64,000 bases of DNA. Origin: Spartobacteria bacterium (GTDB lineage: Bacteria; Verrucomicrobiota; Verrucomicrobiia; Chthoniobacterales; UBA10450). This document shows positions 24,114 to 32,075 of this stretch, piece by piece (the first letter of the stretch is position 1; the number at the start of each line of letters is the position of its first letter). The translations under genes and the position numbers were made by a program. The notes beneath the pieces are model-generated. The model was not told the DNA's origin. It saw only the letters and a program-made list of their open reading frames with translations, and made no database searches. The stretch lies in assembly GCA_003134765.1 (NCBI GenBank), contig PLCM01000031.1:1-64000 (forward strand), given 5' to 3'.

Positions 24114-25133
24114 GTGAAGAAAAAACTGAAAGTCCTCGCCCTCTTCGACGCGATCCGTCCCACGACGATCGACCAGGACCTGAGCAAGGAGATGAAGACG
24201 GAGGATTGGAAGACCGAGGCCAACGTCCTGGCCGCCCTCGGCGAGCTCGGTTACACAACCGAACATCTCGCCATCTTCGACAACCTCGACCTGCTCCGGC
24301 AAAAACTGGAGACCTTCGCGCCCGACGTGATTTTCAATCTCGCCGACCAGTTCAAGAACAACCGCGGATTCGACCAGAACATCGCTTCGCTTCTCGAAAT
24401 GCAAGGCGTGCCCTTTACCGGTTGTGGCGCGACCGGGCTTGTCCTTTGCAAGCACAAGGGGACATCAAAAAAGATCCTCGGTTACCACCACATCCACGTG
24501 CCGAACTTCGTGGTTATCCCGCGCGGCCAGCGGATCGCGCGCCTCAAGCGGCCGAAGTTTCCGCTTCTCGTGAAGCCGGTGAAAGAGGAAGCATCATACG
24601 GAATTTCGCAGGCCTCATTCGTCACCAGCGACGAACAGTTCCGCGAGCGCGTTGCTTTCATTCACGAGAAACACGACGCCGACGTGATCGCGGAGGAATA
24701 CATTGAGGGCCGTGAGTTCTACGTCAGCGTGATGGGCAATTTGAAGCTGACGGTTTTCCCGATTCGCGAGTTGGTTTTCGGCGAGGTGCCGCCGAACGAA
24801 CCGAAGATCGCGACCTACAAAGCGAAATGGGACGAGGAATATCGCAAACGCTGGGGATTGCAAAACCAGTTCCCGGAGGGGCTCGAGCCGGCGCTGGTCG
24901 CGCAGATCGAGGAGACCTGCAAACGCATTTACCGTTTGCTCACCATCGAAGGCTACGCGCGCATTGACCTGCGGCTGACGGCGGCGAACGAGATCTACTT
25001 CATCGAGGCGAATCCGAACCCGATTCTCGCGGCGGACGAGGATTTCGCGCAGGCGGCTGGTAAGGCAGGTCTATCCTATCCGCAATTGATCGACCGGATC
25101 ATTCGGCAGGCAATGAAGATGGTGCGGGGCTAA
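24114..25133 (+). CDS. ATP-grasp ligase related to D-alanine-D-alanine ligase
   Basis: 339 residues, GTG start. The three Ddl-like parts are visible: N-terminal Rossmann-like domain with DVIFNLADQ and GVPFTGCG, central ATP-grasp with FPLLVKPVKEEASYGIS (nucleotide-binding Lys) and IAEEYIEGREFYVSVMG, and the C-terminal metal-binding ARIDLRLTAANEIYFIEANPNP. It should join an amino group to an acyl phosphate using ATP. The conserved Ddl substrate residues are not all present and it is not beside cell-wall genes, so a D-Ala-D-Ala role is unlikely. The coupled metallopeptidase gene suggests a dedicated peptide product or peptide tagging reaction. Confidence 0.87.
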   Translation: MKKKLKVLALFDAIRPTTIDQDLSKEMKTEDWKTEANVLAALGELGYTTEHLAIFDNLDLLRQKLETFAPDVIFNLADQFKNNRGFDQNIASLLEMQGVPFTGCGATGLVLCKHKGTSKKILGYHHIHVPNFVVIPRGQRIARLKRPKFPLLVKPVKEEASYGISQASFVTSDEQFRERVAFIHEKHDADVIAEEYIEGREFYVSVMGNLKLTVFPIRELVFGEVPPNEPKIATYKAKWDEEYRKRWGLQNQFPEGLEPALVAQIEETCKRIYRLLTIEGYARIDLRLTAANEIYFIEANPNPILAADEDFAQAAGKAGLSYPQLIDRIIRQAMKMVRG

Positions 25134-25381
25134 GGCAGGCAGCAAACGCCGAACGCCGAATTTAGAAACATCAGGATGGGCGCTACTTCAAAGAATTGAG
25201 AAACGCGATGAGCGTCTGGACGTCGGATAACCGGAGAAAGGGCTCAGCGCGGTTACAACATATTTGGTTGGCACGCGGCTGGAATGAACTACGCGGCGGT
25301 TTCGGAGGTCGCAGAAGATGATCTGCAAAAATTTGCGGCCGCGTTCTCCGATGCGGCCGCTTCACCGCGCTGAGGTTCAGC
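25134..25381 (-). other. Gap with a possible cytochrome-type C-terminal scrap
   Basis: No intact gene. On the minus strand, bases about 25183-25245 encode RAEPFLRLSDVQTLIAFLNS, which resembles the last helix of di-haem or mono-haem cytochrome proteins, but no haem CxxCH precedes it. The rest appears non-coding. Low certainty. Confidence 0.25.
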
Positions 25382-27205
25382 TCACGCATACACGAGCAGG
25401 TCGATTTCTTCGGGCAGGAGGTCAGAGACTTCGCGAACCAGGTTTCCGCGCAGAATGTTGACGAGCGCGTTGCGTCTTGGGGCGCCAAGGATGAGTCGCG
25501 AGGTGCCGAGCGTGGCGGCTATGTCGACGATGGTTTCGGAGGCAGACTCGCTGACGGCATAACAGAAAAGGGGCGAATGATCGCCGGCTTTTTGCTTGGC
25601 CGTCGCGAAGATTTCGGCGGCTTCCGGATCCTCCTGCCATCTGCGTTTGCTGTCCTGCTCGGTCATGAAACGCTGCTCGCGCACAAAGAGAAGATAAAGC
25701 CGGCGGCCGGTTTCACGTGATTCACGCAAGGCGAAGTCCAGGGTGCGACCGGTGCCGCGAATGGCGCAAAGAATGGATTCTGAGCTCGTGAATTCTGACC
25801 CCGGTTCCGGACTGGCAGGCGCGACCTGGATAGGGAACGCGATAGGTTTGGCGGGAGGGCCGGCGTCTTTTTTCATCCGGCGTTCCTGGACGAGGCCGCG
25901 CAGGATTAATCCGACGGCGAGAATCGTGACGGCGAAATAGCGTGCGTTTGGTTTGTCGATAAGCAACGACATCTCGATCGCGGCCATCACGATGAAGGTT
26001 CCAAACATCAGCGTGCGCTCCCATTTTTTGATCGAGAGTTTCCAGTCGGTCGCGGTCGCGCCAAGATTTGTCGCGATCGCGCCGACGACTCCAACCGCAT
26101 AAAGATCGGCGAGGCCGGCCATGTCTTTGACGAGAACCACGAGCGCCATCGGGACGATGGTGGCGAGTAACATGCCGATGCCCGGGACCCCCCACTTGTT
26201 AAGACGTTGAAAGATCGCCGGCAGCTCGCGATCCCGCGCCATGAGGAACTGGATCGTGATGAGATCGACGATGGCCGTGTTGACGGCGGAGAGAAGGAGC
26301 AGGCCAAAAGTGATGCTGATCGCGAAGCCAAAGGCATGGCCGAGGGCCGGACCCAGCGCCCCGCCGACGAACGTTTCGCCCATGTAACGCAGCATGTAGT
26401 CACGCACGCCTTCCGCGCCGGGCGCGTTTACATCGCCGTTCGCGACCTGCAATCCGCCGAGCGCGTGCATGGCGAGTCCGAGCAGCGCGGTAAAAATGCA
26501 AACCTCCACCATCACCCAGAGAAGCGCGGGAGTGGAAGTCTTGCGGACGGAGGGATGCGCGTCGGTGCTGCCAGGATCGAGCCGCATGACGCCGGTAGCG
26601 TTGGCAATCGCTTCGACGCCGGAGAGTGCGAGGACGATTCCAACGAAGCCGCCCCAATTTCCCCAAAAGCCGCCATGGAGTGGCTGGAGATGTCCGATCG
26701 CTGCGCCGAGATGCGGCAGGCTGAACAATCCGAGGGTGACGACGACGATCGCTGTTGGGACCGAGATGAGAAAGGCGAGGCCGCCGGTGTGCTTCGGACC
26801 GAGGAGATTCAACAGGCCGATGATAAGGATCGCGGCGGCGGCGAATTTTTCCGGATGCGGAACGCCGAGATATTGGAAAGCGGAAAGGGCGCTGATGGCG
26901 GCCGTGACCAGATAATCGGCAATCAACAAGAACGCGCCGACGATTGAGATGATCTCGGAGCGATGGCGGACACTCGCGTAAACGCCGCCGCCGTCCGGAT
27001 AAAGCCGGCAGATGATGATGTAATTGATCCCGACGAGCGCGGTGAGAACGCACATCGCGGCGATGAGCCAGAACGACGCATAGCCCGCTACGGCAAACGC
27101 CAGGCCGATGACATACGCTTTGCTCGTGCCCCAGTCCCCGTACAGGATCGCAGCCGCGCGCGGGACGTTGACGTTGCGCGGTCGCTTAACGTTGGTTGCT
27201 ATCAA
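25382..27205 (-). CDS. APC-superfamily permease with C-terminal USP-like domain, KimA-like
   Basis: 607 residues (TTG start), the same length as Bacillus KimA. Twelve membrane helices occupy residues about 20-440: LYGDWGTSKAYVIG, PDGGGVYASV, GPKHTGGLAF, LSGVEAIANATG, then SAVNTAIVDL. The soluble C-terminus (about 460-607) has a universal-stress-like fold with LGTSRLILGAPRRN. This plan matches KimA-type high-affinity K+ importers of the KUP/APC group, and a paralogue (40987-42903) lies directly beside the kdp genes, supporting K+ as substrate. An amino acid substrate cannot be excluded. No c-di-AMP riboswitch was recognised upstream. Confidence 0.8.
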   Translation of the reverse strand: MIATNVKRPRNVNVPRAAAILYGDWGTSKAYVIGLAFAVAGYASFWLIAAMCVLTALVGINYIIICRLYPDGGGVYASVRHRSEIISIVGAFLLIADYLVTAAISALSAFQYLGVPHPEKFAAAAILIIGLLNLLGPKHTGGLAFLISVPTAIVVVTLGLFSLPHLGAAIGHLQPLHGGFWGNWGGFVGIVLALSGVEAIANATGVMRLDPGSTDAHPSVRKTSTPALLWVMVEVCIFTALLGLAMHALGGLQVANGDVNAPGAEGVRDYMLRYMGETFVGGALGPALGHAFGFAISITFGLLLLSAVNTAIVDLITIQFLMARDRELPAIFQRLNKWGVPGIGMLLATIVPMALVVLVKDMAGLADLYAVGVVGAIATNLGATATDWKLSIKKWERTLMFGTFIVMAAIEMSLLIDKPNARYFAVTILAVGLILRGLVQERRMKKDAGPPAKPIAFPIQVAPASPEPGSEFTSSESILCAIRGTGRTLDFALRESRETGRRLYLLFVREQRFMTEQDSKRRWQEDPEAAEIFATAKQKAGDHSPLFCYAVSESASETIVDIAATLGTSRLILGAPRRNALVNILRGNLVREVSDLLPEEIDLLVYA

Positions 27206-27541
27206 TTAATTCGACTCGGAACCGGGGCGTCGTCGTGCGGCGACGTGGCCCCACTTCAGCAAGAGCGGGGATAGGACCTGAACCTTGCACTTTAATGACG
27301 CTGACGAGGTTAGCTGTCGGACTAGAGCCATCAAATGCTCTCGACGCCGCGGCATCGTTCGCCCCGATCCATTCCGGCAGTTGCCGGATCAGAAGTTGGG
27401 TCCCCCGCTGGACTCGCACCCGCGAGCCCATTAAGCAGAACAAAGAACTGGCGGGATATTCCGCCCCGCCGCCTGACAGGTCAAGAAGTCTTGATTGTGA
27501 TGCCGATCAAACCCACAAACCGGAAGTGGTACAGTTTCCGA
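27206..27541. other. Gene-free interval
   Basis: 336 bases upstream of the permease start, presumably with its promoter. A stretch at about 27400-27435 read on the minus strand has GGGTGCGAGTCCAGC, which resembles a T-arm, but no tRNA cloverleaf can be completed around it. I see no gene or clear regulatory motif. Confidence 0.4.
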
Positions 27542-27802
27542 TTAGAGCTCCGCGAAACTGACGCAGCCGTCAGGGCAATAGGTGAAACTCCAATTTTCGC
27601 TTTTAGCTATCCTTGCGATTGCGTTCCATTGCGTGCTTGCTGGAACCTCATCCGGGCAGAGCACCCGTAATTCCTCGCAGCCGACAATGCTTACGCCGTG
27701 CTCCTGAATCTCCTGTCGTACGATTTCGACTTGAGATTTCAGCGTCGGGCGGTCGTTCCGCACATCTTTGATGAGCGCGTCCAGACGCTCAAGATAATCC
27801 AT
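27542..27802 (-). CDS. Small hypothetical protein
   Basis: 86 residues from ATG 27802. Mixed composition with an amphipathic helical N-terminal half (DYLERLDALIKDVRND, QVEIVRQEIQEHG) and a C-terminal half with three Cys (VGCEELRVLC, TYCPDGC). No family recognised. The helical start plus Cys-bearing tail could be a small regulatory or metal-binding protein, but this is only description. Isolated between two short gaps. The base composition is closer to the R-M island than to the neighbouring transporters. Confidence 0.45.
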   Translation of the reverse strand: MDYLERLDALIKDVRNDRPTLKSQVEIVRQEIQEHGVSIVGCEELRVLCPDEVPASTQWNAIARIAKSENWSFTYCPDGCVSFAEL

Positions 27803-27943
27803 TCCGGCAATAAAGCGATAATTTCCTCAAGCGAAATTTATCTCCGCAGGAAAGCGAACCGGAAGTTTGAGGCGGCTTTCGGGCAATTGAATTTCTAACT
27901 TCGGGACTTGTGAAAGTGCGAGGGGAAAAGTAGAAATCATCGC

Positions 27944-28090
27944 ATGGGTTTAATTATTCTTATCCTTGTAATTCTGTTGTTAGTAGGGGCTTTCCCGACA
28001 CGCGGCTATGGATTCGGCTACCGGTCGCACGGCCTAATCGGAATCATTCTCCTAATCGTTGTGATTCTGTTTTTGCTCGGTCGCCTGTAA
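27944..28090 (+). CDS. DUF3309-family small membrane protein (48 residues)
   Basis: ATG 27944 opens a 48-residue frame: MGLIILILVILLLVGAF, then PTRGYGFGYRSHGL, then IGIILLIVVILFLLGRL and TAA. Two hydrophobic helices joined by a Tyr/Gly/Arg-rich loop and ending GRL is exactly the DUF3309 pattern. A ribosome-binding GAGGGGAAAAG lies 13 bases upstream. Family members are abundant tiny inner-membrane proteins of unknown role, often stress-linked. Confidence 0.8.
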   Translation: MGLIILILVILLLVGAFPTRGYGFGYRSHGLIGIILLIVVILFLLGRL

Positions 28091-28131
28091 GGGATTATCT
28101 GAAGAGGCAGGATGCGCCTCACCTATTACCG

Positions 28132-28482
28132 TTAGAAAACAAACCTGCCGATGGCGGCGGCAAACATCAGGAGAGTGGTCAGCCCGACGGAAACCAAGCT
28201 CAAGTGAGAGCTGGGCTGGTTCTGCATGATCTTCCGGTCGGAGGCGACGAGCCAAACGCCCACCAGCAGAAAAGGCGCGAGCAGGCCGTTGATAATCGCA
28301 GTCCAATAAAGCGCCTTGACCGGGTTCACACCCGCAAAATCAAGCCCGACACCCACAAGAGTCGAGAGAATGACCACGCCATAGAAAGCACGGGCGGCCA
28401 TGAATTTGGAATCAAGTCCCTGTCGCCAGTGGAACGTCTCAGCGAAAGCGTACTTAGCCGAACCGGAAAGAGTGGGGATGGC
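28132..28482 (-). pseudogene. C-terminal fragment of an NRAMP-like transporter
   Basis: This block matches the 3' end of the NRAMP-like gene (19381-19732) at both DNA and protein level, encoding ARAFYGVVILSTLVGVGLDF and the last helices ending AAAIGRFVF. Homology stops sharply at 28482 within GGGGATGGC, after which the sequence is unrelated. It cannot make a transporter. The substitutions are spread and mostly conservative, so the duplication is not very recent. Confidence 0.88.
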
Positions 28483-28735
28483 GTAGCCCGAGCTCTATTT
28501 CCTGGACGAGATCGTGTCGCGACGTGCCATGCCGGAAGAAATCGCTCTCGGACAAAGTCCCGACAAAAACCTCGTAAGGCACCGCACCGAAACGCCGGCG
28601 CAATTCCTCGCGCAGGCTTTCCCGGAATTGTTGCCTCAACCGTTTCACATCGCTGCGCAGGGTAACCGGATCGCGCCGGAGCCGTCGCGCGAGCTTGAGT
28701 CTGCGTTCTTGACGTTTTCGCCCTAACGAGCCAAT
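28483..28735 (-). other. Orphan basic open frame joined to the NRAMP fragment
   Basis: The minus strand has one open frame through this block, reading GRKRQERRLKLARRLRRDP, then VKRLRQQFRESLREELRRRFG, then VPYEVFVGTLSESDFF, and continuing out of frame into the NRAMP debris. The regular Arg/Leu/Glu pattern suggests real coding ancestry, perhaps the N-terminus of a helical DNA- or RNA-binding protein. No family can be named. It is probably a remnant. Confidence 0.35.
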
Positions 28736-28738
28736 ACT
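28709..28738 (+). promoter_or_regulatory. Candidate sigma-70 promoter for amt
   Basis: TTGACG at 28709-28714, an 18-base spacer, then AATACT at 28733-28738. The ammonium transporter ATG follows at 28762 with AGAAGGA 7 bases before it. No sigma-54 motif was seen here. Confidence 0.4.
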
Positions 28739-28761
28739 CGCCGCCTAACAGAAGGATACCT

Positions 28762-30039
<1,278 letters not shown>

Positions 30040-30060
30040 TTGTGACGTTCGATGCAGCGC

Positions 30061-30143
30061 TGTCATCCCGAGCGAAGTCGAGGGATCCCATGACCTAACG
30101 TGAAGGTTCCACGACGGGATCCCTCGACTTCGCTCGGAATGAC
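30061..30143. repeat. Inverted-repeat element overlapping the porin start
   Basis: Left arm TGTCATCCCGAGCGAAGTCG... from 30061 pairs with right arm ...CGACTTCGCTCGGAATGAC ending 30143. The arms are about 30 bp and the loop about 25 bases. The GTG start of the downstream porin (30100) is in the loop and the right arm is translated. Ends resemble those of 57955-58113 and 59665-59819. Confidence 0.88.
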
Positions 30144-31371
30144 GGCGGTATTGGCTGCGGCCTCTTTCATCGCGCTCGCGGCCGGCCAGGCGAAGGCTCA
30201 AACCCTCACTCCGGCGGAGGAAGACGCCCAGAAAAATTTCGTCGAACAACAAGAGGCGAAATCGCGCCTGGCCATTTACGGCTGGATCGAGGCGGGCTTT
30301 ACCGGCAACGTCAATGCTCCGAAAGACAATCAGAATTTCGGCCGCCTTTTTGACGACCGAAGCAACGAATTCGTGATGAACCAGGCGGTGATCACGGCGG
30401 AACGCGTCCTCGATCCGAAGGTTGGCTTCGATTGGGGTTTCAAATTCCAATTCATGTTCGGCACGGATGCGCGTTTCATCCACTCGCTCGGGTTACTCGA
30501 CCACACGATGAGGAGCAGCCTTTATCAGCCGGACATTCCCGAAGCCTATCTGAGCCTGCACCTTCCCATCTTCACCGCGGGCGGAGTTGATTTGAAACTC
30601 GGCAAGTTCGTGACCCTGGAAGGAGCGGAAACGATCGATCCCCGCACCAACCCCTTTTACTCGCACACTTATATTTTCAACTTCGCCATTCCGTTCAACC
30701 ATACGGGCGCGCTGTTTACTCTTTACGCAACCAAGTGGCTGAACCTGCTCGCCGGCGTGACCCGCGGGGTCAACACCAGTATCGATGACAATAACGACTC
30801 GGCGGCCTTCCATGGCGGGATCGGGCTGCATCTCAATGAAGGAAAGTTTGTCGTCTCCGCGGCGACGCACATCGGCCCGGAAACGCCCCACAACAATCAC
30901 GATCTTCGGTATCTGAACACGATCACCACGACGTGGAAGATCACCGACAAACTGACCTCCATCACCGACCTCAACTACACCCATGATGACGGCGCCGACG
31001 CCAGTGCCTACGGCGTGGCACAATACTTAACCTACGCGATTAGCGACAAGATCACGGCCAAGATCCGCGGCGAAATCTGGCGCGATGCGCAGGGCTTCTT
31101 TGCCGCGCAGTTTGCCGACCCCCAGGATCCGATCCGGGCGCTTGAGGGTGCGCCAGCCATCGATCCGCGCACCGTCGGCGGCGGCCGAACAACTTATGGC
31201 GCTCTCACGATCGGGCTCGACATAAAACCGCCGGTGCCGAAACCGCTCACCGGCTTGACCATTCGCCCCGAGCTGCGCATCGATCATTCCTTCAGCGACA
31301 CGCAGCCGTTTAACGATTCCAGCGACGACACCATGTTTACGGCCGCGATCGACGTCATCATTGGCTTTTAG
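30100..31371 (+). CDS. Outer-membrane beta-barrel porin (BBP2/OmpL-like) paired with Amt
   Basis: 423 residues. From GTG 30100 the first 15 residues (MKVPRRDPSTSLGMT) are the translated arm of the inverted repeat 30061-30143, and they supply the positive n-region for the hydrophobic core AVLAAASFIALAAGQAKAQ. From ATG 30139 the signal would have no positive charge. The mature part shows alternating beta strands (LAIYGWIEAGFTGN, FGFKFQFMFG-like), ends in an aromatic residue (DVIIGF), and its last 40 residues match the porin at 34731-36239 (IRPELRIDHSF). I assign BBP2-type porin. It directly follows amt. Confidence 0.83.
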   Translation: MKVPRRDPSTSLGMTAVLAAASFIALAAGQAKAQTLTPAEEDAQKNFVEQQEAKSRLAIYGWIEAGFTGNVNAPKDNQNFGRLFDDRSNEFVMNQAVITAERVLDPKVGFDWGFKFQFMFGTDARFIHSLGLLDHTMRSSLYQPDIPEAYLSLHLPIFTAGGVDLKLGKFVTLEGAETIDPRTNPFYSHTYIFNFAIPFNHTGALFTLYATKWLNLLAGVTRGVNTSIDDNNDSAAFHGGIGLHLNEGKFVVSAATHIGPETPHNNHDLRYLNTITTTWKITDKLTSITDLNYTHDDGADASAYGVAQYLTYAISDKITAKIRGEIWRDAQGFFAAQFADPQDPIRALEGAPAIDPRTVGGGRTTYGALTIGLDIKPPVPKPLTGLTIRPELRIDHSFSDTQPFNDSSDDTMFTAAIDVIIGF

Positions 31372-31388
31372 CGAAGTCGCCAATGGAT

Positions 31389-32075
31389 TCAGTCCTCGCT
31401 GGATTCGAAACGATAACCGATGCCGGGTTCGGTCTTGATATGGCGCGGTCTGGTCGGGTCGGCTTCGATTTTTTGCCGGAGATGGGTCACATAAACGCGG
31501 AGATACTGGCGATGCTCCTCGGATTTCGGTCCCCAGATTTCGCGGAGGATGTAGCGATGAGTGAGAACGCGCCCGGCATGCCGGACGAACAGCCGCAAGA
31601 GGGCGTACTCCGTGGCGGTGACCTTCACCTCGTGTCCGCCGCGAGTGATGACACGCGCCGTAAGATCGATGACCAAATCGCCGCTCTTGAAAACGGAGAC
31701 TTCCTCCTCCGGCCGGGTTTTGCGTTGCGCGGCGCGCACGCGGGCGAGGAGCTCGGGCGTGCCGAATGGCTTGGTGACGTAATCTTCGGCGCCGGCATCG
31801 AGCGCGGCGACTTTGCCCGCTTCGTCGTCGCGCACAGAAAGGACCAAGACCGGCGCTTCGCTCCACTCGCGCAACCGTTTCAAGACCTCGAGCCCCTCCA
31901 TGTCGGGCAAACCGAGATCGAGCAGAATAATGGCCGGGCGACGATTGGCGATTTCGATCAGGCCTGCCTGGCCGGTTTCGGCTTCTTGGACTTGATAGTT
32001 CTCCGCTTCGAGCGCGACTCGTAGAAGCCGACGAATCTGGACTTCATCGTCGATGATGAGCGCAACCGGTTTCAT
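31389..32075 (-). CDS. kdpE: KdpE response regulator
   Basis: 228 residues. Receiver with DD at 9-10, Asp53 in LLDLGLPDMEGL, and Lys in VTKPFGTPEL, followed by an OmpR-type winged-helix domain (VKVTATEYALLRLFVRHAG, THRYILREIWG, YLRVYVTHLRQKIE). KdpE activates kdp transcription when KdpD senses K+ limitation or osmotic stress. Its ATG overlaps the kdpD stop by 4 bp. It is the last gene of the minus-strand kdp run. Its predicted binding partner site lies upstream of kdpA (40899-40916). Confidence 0.94.
   Translation of the reverse strand: MKPVALIIDDEVQIRRLLRVALEAENYQVQEAETGQAGLIEIANRRPAIILLDLGLPDMEGLEVLKRLREWSEAPVLVLSVRDDEAGKVAALDAGAEDYVTKPFGTPELLARVRAAQRKTRPEEEVSVFKSGDLVIDLTARVITRGGHEVKVTATEYALLRLFVRHAGRVLTHRYILREIWGPKSEEHRQYLRVYVTHLRQKIEADPTRPRHIKTEPGIGYRFESSED

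Noticed and set aside
27395-27440. Minus-strand GGGTGCGAGTCCAGC resembling a tRNA T-arm
   Set aside because: No matching acceptor, D or anticodon stems can be built around it, so it is not a tRNA and too weak to call a remnant.
27206-27541. c-di-AMP (ydaO) riboswitch upstream of the KimA-like gene
   Set aside because: The conserved riboswitch blocks were not found on the proper strand.
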